From: Anaeromonas sp052088025
GTDB lineage: Bacteria; Bacillota; Clostridia; Tissierellales; SIT17
Assembly: GCF_052088025.1 (NCBI RefSeq)
Contig: NZ_JBQCYD010000047.1
Span: forward strand, 1 to 18,456
Length of the DNA: 18,456 bases
Reading direction: 5' to 3'
The notes beneath the pieces are model-generated. The model saw only the letters and a list, made by a program, of their open reading frames with translations. It was not told the origin of the DNA and did not search any database. Below are positions 1-8,485 of the stretch, in pieces. Positions within the stretch are counted from its first letter, which is position 1. Each line of letters starts with the position of its first letter. The translations under genes were made by a program, and so were the position numbers.

Positions 1-270
1 AAAAAATAAACTTTCTTTTATTAGTTTTTAAAAAGGAATTTGTTCTTGAAAAGAAATTCTATTCTAATAATGATTAGAAGAATAGTAGTGTAGGTTATCT
101 CTATGATACAATTTTTTGAACATTTATGCAATTACATAAATTTTAATTCTTTGTTACTTTTTATTAATAACTTTAAACCATATTATGTAAGCCACTGTTT
201 GAATTATATTATAGTCTATAAGAATTTGCAATCTAATATTCTGAAAATTATATTAATATTTATTAAATTT
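1..270. other. Non-coding stretch beyond the gat operon, no gene recognised
   Basis: This AT-rich stretch lies downstream of gatB and its terminator. The only long open frame (plus strand, from 103) is rich in Phe, Ile, Asn and Leu, has no ribosome binding site and overlaps the terminator and the gatB end, so I read it as chance. A weak imperfect hairpin sits at 59-85 (CTATTCTAAT against ATTAGAAGAATAG, with a three-base bulge). I see no promoter, tRNA or repeat that I would defend. Confidence 0.5.
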
Positions 271-296
271 AGAGCCTCTAAATATTTAGAGGCTCT
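271..296 (-). terminator. Palindromic terminator after gatB
   Basis: A perfect 26-bp palindrome (arms AGAGCCTCTAAAT) begins 4 bp beyond the gatB stop codon. On the minus strand it is followed by an AT-rich tail without a strong T-run (AAATTTAATAAATATT). Its position directly after the last gene of the pcrA-ligA-gatCAB run makes an intrinsic terminator likely. Because it is symmetric it could also act on plus-strand transcripts. Confidence 0.7.
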
Positions 297-300
297 TGAA

Positions 301-1725
301 TTATTTTATTTTTTGGCTTATTAACTTGTTTACAAGCCCTGGGTTAGCTTTTCCCCTAGATTTTTTCATCACTTGTCCTACCAAGAATCCAAGGGCTCTG
401 TCCTTACCATTTTTAAAATCTTCTATAGATTCAGGATTGTCATCTAATACAGAGTCAACCATTTTTTCTATTTCAGATTCATCATTTATTTGTATTAATC
501 CTTTTTCCTTTACTATTTCTTGTGGATTTTTTCCTTCTTCAAACATCTCTCTTAATACCTTCTTGCCAACTTTATTACTTATCTTTCCACTATCTATGAG
601 TTTAATAAGTTCTGCAAGTTCAAGTGCAGAAAATCTCATATTTTCTATTTCCATATCTTCATCTTTTAATCTTCTTAAAATATCACCCATTATTAAATTA
701 CTTGCTATTTTAGGATCTATAGAACTTGCTACAGTATCTTCATAGAATTTAGCTAAAGACTTTGAAGCAGTTAATACTTCTGCATCATATAAAGGAATGT
801 CATATTCCTTTATAAATCTGTTCATCTTATCTTCTGGTAATTCTGGTAGATTGTTCTTTATTTCTTCAACCCATTCACTGCTAATTTCTAGATCTACTAT
901 ATCAGGCTCAGGAAAATATCTATAATCACTAGCATCTTCTTTTGACCTCATAGAAATAGTTTCATTTTTAAGATCATCCCAGCGTCTAGTTTCACGAATG
1001 GTATCTTTTCCTTCTTTTAAAAGATTAATATGCCTTTTTTCTTCAAATTCTATTGCTTTTACTGCTGCTTTAAATGAATTTAAATTTTTTATTTCTGCTA
1101 TAGTACTTCTCTTGCCAGAATCCTCATCTACTATATTTATATTTACATCGCATCTTAAAGATCCTTCTTCCATTTTACAGTCTGAAACTTCTATATATTG
1201 TAATACTGACTTTAATTTTTCTAAAAATTGCTTTGCTTCCTCTGCTGAATTCATATCAGGTTCTGATACTATTTCTATAAGTGGAACTCCTGCTCTATTA
1301 TAATCAAGTAATGTTCCTCCATCTTTTGAATGAATTGATTTTCCAGTATCTTCTTCTATATGAATCCTTGTAAGATTAATTTTCTTTTTAGAACCTTCAC
1401 TATCTACTTCAATATATCCACCCTCGCAAAGTGGTTTGTCAAATTGAGATATTTGATAACCCTTTACTAAATCAGGATAGTAATAATTTTTTCTATCCAT
1501 TTTTGTATCATTTGCTATCTTAGAATTAAATGAAAGCCCTGCTTTTATACCATACTCTACTACTTTTTTGTTTAATACAGGTAAAGAACCAGGAAGTCCT
1601 AAACATATTGGACAGCAATGCGTATTGGGGCTTCCACCATATTCTGTAGTACATGTGCAAAATATTTTAGAATCAGTTGATAGTTCCGAATGTATTTCAA
1701 GTCCTATTATAGTTTTATAACCCAT
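301..1725 (-). CDS. gatB: Asp/Glu-tRNA(Asn/Gln) amidotransferase subunit B
   Basis: GatB is the tRNA-binding and kinase subunit of the GatCAB amidotransferase. With GatA and GatC it converts Glu-tRNA(Gln) to Gln-tRNA(Gln), and often Asp-tRNA(Asn) to Asn-tRNA(Asn), in the cytoplasm. At 474 residues it is the usual length. Visible family marks are the N-terminal IGLEIHSEL, the zinc-binding cysteines C23, C25, C38 and C41 in FCTC...CCPIC, the LGLPGSLPVLN segment, and the C-terminal helical YqeY-like tail ending in RGKANPGLVNKLI. C37 is an extra cysteine beside the usual ligand. The ATG shares one base with the gatA stop (TAATG), and its AGGAGG (1735-1740) lies inside gatA, so translation of the two is probably coupled. 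It is the last gene of the operon. Identification is secure. Confidence 0.97.
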   Translation of the reverse strand: MGYKTIIGLEIHSELSTDSKIFCTCTTEYGGSPNTHCCPICLGLPGSLPVLNKKVVEYGIKAGLSFNSKIANDTKMDRKNYYYPDLVKGYQISQFDKPLCEGGYIEVDSEGSKKKINLTRIHIEEDTGKSIHSKDGGTLLDYNRAGVPLIEIVSEPDMNSAEEAKQFLEKLKSVLQYIEVSDCKMEEGSLRCDVNINIVDEDSGKRSTIAEIKNLNSFKAAVKAIEFEEKRHINLLKEGKDTIRETRRWDDLKNETISMRSKEDASDYRYFPEPDIVDLEISSEWVEEIKNNLPELPEDKMNRFIKEYDIPLYDAEVLTASKSLAKFYEDTVASSIDPKIASNLIMGDILRRLKDEDMEIENMRFSALELAELIKLIDSGKISNKVGKKVLREMFEEGKNPQEIVKEKGLIQINDESEIEKMVDSVLDDNPESIEDFKNGKDRALGFLVGQVMKKSRGKANPGLVNKLISQKIK

Positions 1726-3188
1726 TACTTTATACCTCCTAAATCTGGAGTTTTATCAAATTTTATTGCCTTTTCAAAATTATATGCCGCTTTTAATATC
1801 TTGGCTTCATCAAAGTTCTTACCTATTATTTGAAGACCTATAGGCATACCATCACACATCCCACATGGAATAGATAATGCTGGAACTCCTGCAATATTAA
1901 CACCTACAGTTAATTTGTCTGATTGATACATTGCAATAGGGTCAGAATTTTTTTCTCCTATTTTAAATGCTGTTGTAAGCGTTGTTGGAGATATTAATAT
2001 ATCATATTTTACAAATGCATTATCAAAATCTTGTTTTATAAGAGTCCTAACTTGCTGAGCTTTCTTATAATATGCATCATAATATCCAGAACTTAAAGCA
2101 TAAGTTCCGATCATTATTCTTCTTTTAACCTCATCTCCAAATCCTTCAGATCTAGTTTTGGTAAATAATTCTTCCGTATTCCTATACTCATCTGTCCTAT
2201 TTCCATATCTTATTCCATCAAAACGTGCTAAATTTGAACTTGCCTCTGAAGGAGTCAATACATAATATGTTTCCAGTCCATATGCTGCATGAGGAAGACT
2301 TACTTCTTCTACTTGTGCACCTAATTCTTCAAATACCTTTATTGATTCTTTTATTCTATCTATTACATCTTTTTCTACACCTTCTAAGTACTCTTTAGGC
2401 ACACCTATTTTAAGTCCTTTTATATCATCCTTAAGTCCTTTTAAATAGTCTTCTTTTCCTACATTTACTGATGTAGAATCTTTTTTATCAAATCCTGTAA
2501 TAACATTCATAATCATAGCAGAATCTTCTACATTCTTTGTAAATGGACCTATTTGATCAAATGAAGATGCAAAGGCAATTAAACCATATCTAGATATAAG
2601 TCCATAGGTTGGCTTAAGTCCTACAAGACCACAAAAAGATGCAGGTTGTCTAACTGAACCGCCAGTTTCTGAACCTAGTGAAAATGGAGCCATAGATCCA
2701 GCTACTGCAGCAGCAGAGCCACCACTAGAGCCACCTGGAACATATTCAGTATTCCAAGGATTTTTTGTAGTTTGAAATGCTGATGTTTCAGTAGATGAAC
2801 CCATTGCAAACTCATCTAAATTAGTCTTACCTAATATTATTGCTCCTGCTTCCTTTAACTTTTCAATAACCGTTGCATCAAATGGTGGGATATAATCTTT
2901 TATTATATTTGAAGCACATGTAGTTTTAAGTCCTTTTGTAGAAATATTATCCTTTATAGCAACAGGTATACCTGCTAAATATCCTAATTCTTCACCATTT
3001 TTTCTTTTTTCATCTATTTCTTTTGCTAGCTTTATCGCATTCTCTTTATCCAATGTTAAAAATGCCTTTATTTGTCCATCATATTCTTCTATTTGCTTGA
3101 AATAATCTTCTACTAAACTAAGTGATGTTATTTCTAAAGTCTCTAGTTTTTCTTTTAATTTACCTATACTAAGTTCACTATAATTCAT
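1725..3188 (-). CDS. gatA: Asp/Glu-tRNA(Asn/Gln) amidotransferase subunit A
   Basis: GatA is the amidase-signature subunit that hydrolyses glutamine and passes the ammonia to the activated aminoacyl-tRNA on GatB. The 487-residue length is normal. The Ser-cisSer-Lys triad is intact and at family-typical positions: K79 (in PVAIKDN), S154 (in GGSSGGS) and S178 (in GSETGGS). The downstream VGLKPTYG and ISRYGLIAFASS segments are also typical. It starts 10 bp after the gatC stop and its stop overlaps the gatB ATG by one base, so C, A and B are made in order from one message. Nothing in the sequence suggests a stray amidase instead of GatA; the flanking gatC and gatB settle it. Confidence 0.97.
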   Translation of the reverse strand: MNYSELSIGKLKEKLETLEITSLSLVEDYFKQIEEYDGQIKAFLTLDKENAIKLAKEIDEKRKNGEELGYLAGIPVAIKDNISTKGLKTTCASNIIKDYIPPFDATVIEKLKEAGAIILGKTNLDEFAMGSSTETSAFQTTKNPWNTEYVPGGSSGGSAAAVAGSMAPFSLGSETGGSVRQPASFCGLVGLKPTYGLISRYGLIAFASSFDQIGPFTKNVEDSAMIMNVITGFDKKDSTSVNVGKEDYLKGLKDDIKGLKIGVPKEYLEGVEKDVIDRIKESIKVFEELGAQVEEVSLPHAAYGLETYYVLTPSEASSNLARFDGIRYGNRTDEYRNTEELFTKTRSEGFGDEVKRRIMIGTYALSSGYYDAYYKKAQQVRTLIKQDFDNAFVKYDILISPTTLTTAFKIGEKNSDPIAMYQSDKLTVGVNIAGVPALSIPCGMCDGMPIGLQIIGKNFDEAKILKAAYNFEKAIKFDKTPDLGGIK

Positions 3189-3198
3189 TTTTTCACCT

Positions 3199-3489
3199 CT
3201 ATTCTATTATCTTTTTTACTTTTATATATCCATTTTCATGCTCTGGTGCATTTTTCATTATTTCTTCTATATCAATTGATTCCTCTATCTTATCTTCTCT
3301 CATTACATTTTTTATATCAGAATGTGGGTGAGATGTGGCTTTTATACCTTTAGTATCTACTGATTGAAGTTTCTCTACATAATTTATAATAGAATCAAAC
3401 TTTGATGTGAAATCTTCGATTTTTTGATCATCAAATTCAAGACGAGATAATCTTGCAATATGCTTTACTTCATTTTTACTTATAGCCAT
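3199..3489 (-). CDS. gatC: Asp/Glu-tRNA(Asn/Gln) amidotransferase subunit C
   Basis: GatC is the small subunit that wraps around GatA and GatB and holds the amidotransferase together. I place the start at the ATG at 3489 (MAISKNEVKHIARLSRL), giving 96 residues, the normal GatC length. The open frame extends upstream to an ATG at 3507, but the sequence between is itself the ribosome binding site (AAAGGAG), which lies 8 nt ahead of the 3489 ATG. Family marks are KHIARLSRLEFD, the central FDSIINYVEKLQSVDTKG and the closing proline- and glutamate-containing segment. It is the first gene of gatCAB; a promoter candidate lies between it and ligA. Confidence 0.95.
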   Translation of the reverse strand: MAISKNEVKHIARLSRLEFDDQKIEDFTSKFDSIINYVEKLQSVDTKGIKATSHPHSDIKNVMREDKIEESIDIEEIMKNAPEHENGYIKVKKIIE

Positions 3490-3523
3490 ATTCATTACTC
3501 CTTTCATCTATATTATTGATATA

Positions 3524-3552
3524 ATAATACAATAACTTTCATCTATTGTAAA
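3524..3552 (-). promoter_or_regulatory. Candidate sigma-A promoter of gatCAB
   Basis: On the minus strand, TTTACA (3547-3552) and TATTAT (3524-3529) are separated by exactly 17 bp; each matches its consensus at five of six bases. It lies in the 64-bp gap between ligA and gatC, so gatCAB may be transcribed on its own as well as from pcrA. No terminator is visible after ligA. Confidence 0.5.
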
Positions 3553-3553
3553 C

Positions 3554-5548
3554 TTAGAAGCTTATTATACTTTTTAATCTAGCTTCATCTATTATTTCTA
3601 TACCTAATTCCAATGCTTTTTCATACTTGCTTCCAGGACTCGCTCCTACTATTACAAAATCAGTATTTTTACTTACACTTCCTGTGATTCTTCCACCCAT
3701 TTTCTCTACTTTTTCTTTTATTTCTTTTCTAGGAAATTCATCAATAGAACCTGTTATAACTATTTTTTTATCTGTAAATATAGTTTCTTCTTCTATCAAC
3801 TCATTTTCATGGACAGGTCTCACTCCAAGTTCAAATAGATGTTCTATTTTTGATACTATTTCTTTATCACTAAAAAAGTCTATTATTTCCCTTGCTACAA
3901 TATCTCCTATATCAGGAATTTCTATTAAATCCTCATATGTAGCTTGTTTTAAGTTTTCATAAGACTCATATTTATTTGCTAGATCCCCTGCAGTTTTTCT
4001 GCCTACATTTGGAATCCCTAGAGCATATATAAATGATGCAAGAGTAACATTTTTACTGGCTTCAATTGCATTTAATAGATTTTTAGTTTTTTTATCTCCA
4101 AATCTTTCAAGATCTATCAAGTCTTCATATTTAAGTTCATAAATTTGTGGAAGTTCTTTTAAATCTAATTCTTCTAATAATTGCTTGGCAGTCTTCTCAC
4201 TAAATCCTTCTATATTCATGGCATTTCTACTTGCAAAATGCTCCATTCTTGCAACAAGTTGGGGTTTACAACTCATAGAATTAAGACAGAATATATGAAC
4301 GCCATCTTGAATAAGTTCTGTCTTACAAGCTGGACATACTTCAGGTTTTTCTATTTCCACTCTCTCTTCACAAGAATCCTCTACTACTCCCATTATTTCA
4401 GGGATTACATCATTTGATCGTCTTAGCCAAACTCTGCAGCCTAAGGCTACATTTTTCCTTCTAATATCATCCATATTATTAAGTGTAGCTCTTTGCACTG
4501 TAACTCCACCTATATCTACTGGTTCAAGTATGGAGGAGGGAGTTACTTTTCCAGTTCTTCCTACATTCCATACTACATCTAATAGCTTAGTTGTAACTTC
4601 TTCTGCTTTAAATTTATATGCTATAGCCCATCTTGGAAATTTTTGAGTATATCCTAAAACTTCTCTTGTTCTCATATCATTTATTTTTATAACTAATCCA
4701 TCTGTCAAAATATCTAATTCATGTCTTTTATCATCTATTATTTCTATTTCATCTATCATATGATCCATGTCATGAAATTTCTTTAAATAATTATTTACTG
4801 GAAGTCTATTTTCCTTTAAAAAATCTAACATTTCTAAATGACTATCAAATGCCTTTCCTTCAATATGTCCTATATTATAGAAATATGCTTTTAAATTTCT
4901 TCTTGCAGTAGCTTTGGGATCCAAGTTTCTAAGTGCACCCGCTGCTGCATTTCTTGCATTTTTAAGTGGTTCATCATAGGTCTTATTGTATCTTTCAAGC
5001 TCAGATAAGGGCATCAGACCTTCACCTTGTATCTCCATTTTATATTTAGAATTTATAGAAAGAGGTATGTTTTTTATAGTTTCTATTTGAGGTAAAATTG
5101 CTTCACCTATTTGACCATTTCCTCTTGTAGCACCTTGTATCAATTTTCCATCCTCATAAGTTAGATTTATAGTCAAACCATCAAATTTATATTCCATTAT
5201 ATATAGGGGATCTGGAAGTTTATCGTAATTAGTAGAATTATATTCATTTATAATTCTCTTTACTCGTATTTCCCAAGCCCTTAGTTCTCCATAGTTTTGT
5301 GCCTTATCTAAGCTCCATAGAGGTGATAGATGAATATGTTTTTCAAATTTATCAAGTATTTCTCCACCCACTCGCCTGGTAGGAGAATTAGCTAATATAT
5401 GACCTGTCTCAGTTTCCAAACTAAGCAATTCATTATAAATTTCATCATATTCCTTATCACTTAATTTAGGCTCATCTAATGTATAATAATAATAATTTAA
5501 TTCATTTAATTTTTCTATTAATTCTTCTATTCTTTTATTTTTATTCAT
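3554..5548 (-). CDS. ligA: NAD+-dependent DNA ligase
   Basis: LigA seals nicks during replication and repair, using NAD+. From the ATG at 5548 the protein has 664 residues, a normal length. A GTG at 5557 in the same frame overlaps the AGGAAAGGTG ribosome binding site, so I prefer the ATG. In order: N-terminal Ia domain, adenylation domain with the KFDG active-site lysine at K121, a DGLVIK motif, WAIAYKFKAEE, OB fold, a four-cysteine zinc finger (CPAC...CLNSMSC), helix-hairpin-helix repeats and a C-terminal BRCT domain (from about residue 585, KKIVITGSI). Several motif residues differ from the common form: RGNG for RGDG, and SPLWSLDKA near the N terminus. It begins 14 bp after pcrA, the order seen in many Firmicutes. 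Confidence 0.96.
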   Translation of the reverse strand: MNKNKRIEELIEKLNELNYYYYTLDEPKLSDKEYDEIYNELLSLETETGHILANSPTRRVGGEILDKFEKHIHLSPLWSLDKAQNYGELRAWEIRVKRIINEYNSTNYDKLPDPLYIMEYKFDGLTINLTYEDGKLIQGATRGNGQIGEAILPQIETIKNIPLSINSKYKMEIQGEGLMPLSELERYNKTYDEPLKNARNAAAGALRNLDPKATARRNLKAYFYNIGHIEGKAFDSHLEMLDFLKENRLPVNNYLKKFHDMDHMIDEIEIIDDKRHELDILTDGLVIKINDMRTREVLGYTQKFPRWAIAYKFKAEEVTTKLLDVVWNVGRTGKVTPSSILEPVDIGGVTVQRATLNNMDDIRRKNVALGCRVWLRRSNDVIPEIMGVVEDSCEERVEIEKPEVCPACKTELIQDGVHIFCLNSMSCKPQLVARMEHFASRNAMNIEGFSEKTAKQLLEELDLKELPQIYELKYEDLIDLERFGDKKTKNLLNAIEASKNVTLASFIYALGIPNVGRKTAGDLANKYESYENLKQATYEDLIEIPDIGDIVAREIIDFFSDKEIVSKIEHLFELGVRPVHENELIEEETIFTDKKIVITGSIDEFPRKEIKEKVEKMGGRITGSVSKNTDFVIVGASPGSKYEKALELGIEIIDEARLKSIISF

Positions 5549-5562
5549 ATTATTCACCTTTC

Positions 5563-8373
5563 CTACACTTTTTCTATTGGTGCAAGAGATACTGATAATT
5601 TTTTAATTCCTTTTTCATTAAATGCAATAGTAATTTCTTTTTGCTCTCCACTACCATTCATACCAACTACTGTACCTATACCAAATGCCTTGTGTTTTAC
5701 TTTGTCACCTACATTTATATTTGGATTTTCCTTTCTTTTGATTCCTGTGTTTTCATGAGTATAACCTGTGAAGTATTTTTTATTTTCTTTTGATACTTCT
5801 TTTTTCTTAGCTTTATTTTGCTTGTTTATATCATCAATCAATTCATCTGGAATTTCAGATATAAACCTAGAAATAGAATTATAATTAGTCTTACCATATA
5901 TTGTTCTAAGTGTAGTATATGTTATAAACAACTCTTCCTTTGCACGAGTTATACCAACATAGCAAAGTCTTCTTTCTTCTTCTAATTGATCATCATCTAC
6001 CATAGATCTTGATAGAGGGAATATTCCTTCCTCCATACCAGTTAAAAATACTACCGGATATTCAAGGCCCTTTGCACTATGAAGAGTCATAAGTGTTACA
6101 AAGTCATCATCTTCTTCAAGTCTATCTATATCAGATAAAAGTGAAATATTTTGTAAGAATTCTTCTAGAGTTTTTTCTTCACTTGTAGCTTCAAAGTCTA
6201 TTGCTACTGATATAAATTCTTCTATATTTTCTATTCTACTTTGAGCTTCAAGTGTTTCTTCCTTTTCAAGCTCTTTTATATAATTTGTAGAATCAATTAC
6301 ATTTTCTATCAAATCTTTTACAGATAATATTTCTTTCATTGCTATGAATTTATTTATAATAGATATGAAATCTTTAACTTTAGATTTAGCCCTGTGGGAT
6401 AAATTTGTCATATCATCTATATCAAGAATTACACTATATATGCTTTCGCCTTTTTCTATGCTTAATTGTTCTATCTTTTCTAGCGTTGTTTTACCTATTC
6501 CTCTTTTTGGTACATTTATTATCCTTTTTAGAGAAATATTATCTACTGGGTTTTGTATCAGTCTTAAAAATGCTATGATATCCTTTATTTCTTTTCTATC
6601 ATAGAATTTTAATCCTCCTACAATTTTATATGGTATATTTGATTTTACAAGCCATTCCTCAAGTACACGTGATTGAGCATTTGTTCTATAAAGTATGGCA
6701 AAATCAGAGTAATCTTTATGGTCCTTATTTTTTATATCCATGATTTTATTTGCTATGAAACTAGCTTCTGCATGTTCATTATCACCATTATATAAGCCTA
6801 TGTTTGTTCCTTCATTTTGTGATGTCCATAGGTTTTTACCTTTTCTGCCCATATTATTATCTATTACCCTATTTGCAGCATCTAATATGTTTTTAGTTGA
6901 ACGATAATTTTGCTCAAGTTTTACAGTTTTAGCATTTGGATAGTCTACTTCAAAATCAAGAATATTACGTATATCAGCGCCTCTCCATCCATAGATCGAA
7001 TTATGAACTACTATATCATTAGATATATATTGTCTTAAATTAGGTACAGATATATCATAAACATATCCTTCATAATCTAATACATTAACAGTCTCCACAA
7101 TATCCTCTACTATTTCACCATTTTCATAGACAGGAATACTCATCCCCACCCTTATGTGTGATGCTGGCATATAATTAAATGTAGTTTCCTTTGTAAGTTT
7201 TGCTCTTTTAACTATTTCAATATCATCCTCTAAAGATATGATTTTTTTAGAGTAAGTAAGTGCTTGGTCGTATTCTTCTATATCATTAGAATTATTATTA
7301 AATTGTACTAGATGATTATAATGACCCTTATTCTTGTTGATTTCTTTACTAGCAAAGAAATCAACATATGCAGTCTTGTTTAAGTTTTCTTCCACATTTA
7401 ACTTCCCAAACATAATATGATTAGGAGTTGTTTTTATCATTTTATTCTTTCTAGTTTTAATTTCTATTACAGGACCTTTATAATATTTTTCTTTCTTTTT
7501 ATCAATTTTACCTTCTAGTACTTTTCCCCATCCACTAGCAGATATTATATTTGTTTGTTCTTCTAAAGAATTAACCTCTTTATATCCTTCACTGGTTTTG
7601 ATTTGTATATCTGGAAGAACGCATTGATCATCATCTCCCACTACACATACATTTTTGTGAATATTTCCCAGTAATTTTACTAATTCATATTGGGCTCTAT
7701 TTGTATCTTGGTACTCATCTACTAAAATATATTTAAATTTCTTTTGATAAAATTTAAGTATATCCGGATTATCTCTAAATAATTCTATAGTTTTTCCAAT
7801 TAAATCATCAAAATCAAGAGCATTATTTTTTTGTAATTTTTCTTGATATAATTTATATATTTCACCTTTTTGTCTCTCTCTAAAATCACTATAATTATCA
7901 TTTATATATGTATCAGGATCTATTAATTTATCCTTCATACTACTTATAAAATTAATCATGGATTTCGGCTCATACATCTTTTCATTTACATTTAATTGTT
8001 TTATTGTATCTTTTATAACTGTATTTTGGTCAGATCCATCAAATATAATAAAATTTCTATTATATCCTATTTTATCAATATCACGTCTAAGTATTCTTAC
8101 ACACATGGAGTGAAATGTTCCAACCCACATATCTTCTACTCTTATATCCACTAATCTTTCAATTCTTTCTTTCATTTCCTTTGCAGCTTTATTTGTAAAA
8201 GTGATTGCTAAGATATTATCTGGAAAGATGTTTTTTTGTTCTAATATATATGCTATTCTATGTGTCAAAACTCTAGTCTTACCACTTCCTGCTCCAGCCA
8301 AAACTAAAAGTGGCCCTTCTGTAGTCTTTACAGCTTCTCTTTGCTCATCATTAAGTCCATCTAAAAAACTCAT
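5563..8373 (-). CDS. pcrA: UvrD/PcrA superfamily 1 DNA helicase, intein-containing precursor
   Basis: PcrA is a 3'-5' SF1A helicase used in repair, in clearing replication-transcription conflicts and in plasmid rolling-circle replication. The precursor is 936 residues: an intein at 251-458 and an extein of 728, a normal PcrA length. Visible motifs: Walker A GAGSGKT 27-33, motif II DEYQD 219-223, motif III split as VGDDDQ 245-250 and SIYGWRGA from 459, LEQNYRS around 486-492, motif V TLHSAKGLEY from 763, motif VI RRLCYVGITRAKEE 801-814, and the C-terminal fold VGDKVKHKAFGIG (888-900). Translation starts at ATG with AGAGGAG upstream. The helicase should be inactive until the intein is spliced out, because motif III couples ATP hydrolysis to strand separation. 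It heads the pcrA-ligA-gatCAB run; the pcrB gene found next to it in Bacillus is not present upstream. Confidence 0.97.
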   Translation of the reverse strand: MSFLDGLNDEQREAVKTTEGPLLVLAGAGSGKTRVLTHRIAYILEQKNIFPDNILAITFTNKAAKEMKERIERLVDIRVEDMWVGTFHSMCVRILRRDIDKIGYNRNFIIFDGSDQNTVIKDTIKQLNVNEKMYEPKSMINFISSMKDKLIDPDTYINDNYSDFRERQKGEIYKLYQEKLQKNNALDFDDLIGKTIELFRDNPDILKFYQKKFKYILVDEYQDTNRAQYELVKLLGNIHKNVCVVGDDDQCVLPDIQIKTSEGYKEVNSLEEQTNIISASGWGKVLEGKIDKKKEKYYKGPVIEIKTRKNKMIKTTPNHIMFGKLNVEENLNKTAYVDFFASKEINKNKGHYNHLVQFNNNSNDIEEYDQALTYSKKIISLEDDIEIVKRAKLTKETTFNYMPASHIRVGMSIPVYENGEIVEDIVETVNVLDYEGYVYDISVPNLRQYISNDIVVHNSIYGWRGADIRNILDFEVDYPNAKTVKLEQNYRSTKNILDAANRVIDNNMGRKGKNLWTSQNEGTNIGLYNGDNEHAEASFIANKIMDIKNKDHKDYSDFAILYRTNAQSRVLEEWLVKSNIPYKIVGGLKFYDRKEIKDIIAFLRLIQNPVDNISLKRIINVPKRGIGKTTLEKIEQLSIEKGESIYSVILDIDDMTNLSHRAKSKVKDFISIINKFIAMKEILSVKDLIENVIDSTNYIKELEKEETLEAQSRIENIEEFISVAIDFEATSEEKTLEEFLQNISLLSDIDRLEEDDDFVTLMTLHSAKGLEYPVVFLTGMEEGIFPLSRSMVDDDQLEEERRLCYVGITRAKEELFITYTTLRTIYGKTNYNSISRFISEIPDELIDDINKQNKAKKKEVSKENKKYFTGYTHENTGIKRKENPNINVGDKVKHKAFGIGTVVGMNGSGEQKEITIAFNEKGIKKLSVSLAPIEKV
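7000..7623 (-). mobile_element. Mini-intein in PcrA motif III (208 residues)
   Basis: This in-frame insert encodes PcrA residues 251-458. Its N-terminal splice block begins with Cys251 (CVLPDIQIKT) after Gln250. Block B is TTPNH (residues 315-319, TxxH). The C-terminal blocks are YEGYVYDISV (434-443), with an Asp at 440, and IVVHN ending at His457-Asn458, followed by Ser459 as the +1 nucleophile. Removing it restores an unbroken GDDDQSIYGWRGA. At 208 residues it is far shorter than endonuclease-bearing inteins, and no LAGLIDADG or HNH motif is visible in the middle (about 323-400). That middle is low in similarity to anything I know and may be a remnant or linker. Splicing residues all look intact, so activity is expected but inferred. 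Confidence 0.93.
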
Positions 8374-8408
8374 TAATCTGCTCCTCTCAAAAGTAAACTC
8401 TACTATCT

Positions 8409-8437
8409 ATTATATACGAAAATAAGTTCTATTAAAA
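8409..8437 (-). promoter_or_regulatory. Candidate promoter of pcrA
   Basis: A perfect TATAAT (8409-8414) lies about 35 bp ahead of the pcrA ATG. The -35 at 17-bp spacing is weak (TTTTAA, 8432-8437) and falls in the T-rich tail of the upstream terminator. The stretch 8408-8427 matches the promoter at 9031-9050 in 19 of 20 bases, which supports a real promoter. Confidence 0.5.
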
Positions 8438-8438
8438 G

Positions 8439-8468
8439 AGAGACTTAGGGACTGTTCCCAAAGTCTCT
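8439..8468 (-). terminator. Terminator between the unknown 8486-9010 gene and pcrA
   Basis: A 13-bp stem with one mismatch (AGAGACTTTGGGA against TCCCTAAGTCTCT, loop ACAG on the minus strand) is followed by CTTTTAAT. It starts 17 bp beyond the stop codon of the gene at 8486-9010 and separates that gene from the pcrA operon. Confidence 0.75.
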
Positions 8469-8485
8469 TAATCTAATTAAATTAA

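Noticed and set aside
103..324. Plus-strand open frame of 73 codons
   Set aside because: It has no ribosome binding site, a composition expected of AT-rich non-coding DNA, and it runs through the terminator and the end of gatB.
3490..3507. Longer gatC start (ATG at 3507)
   Set aside because: The added codons are the AAAGGAG ribosome binding site for the ATG at 3489, which gives the normal GatC N terminus.
3501..3546. 11-bp direct repeat CTTTCATCTAT (3501-3511 and 3536-3546) in the gatC leader
   Set aside because: One copy falls in the promoter spacer and the other on the ribosome site; in such AT-rich DNA I cannot separate it from chance.
5549..5557. GTG start for ligA
   Set aside because: The GTG overlaps the AAAGGTG ribosome site; the ATG at 5548 has correct spacing.
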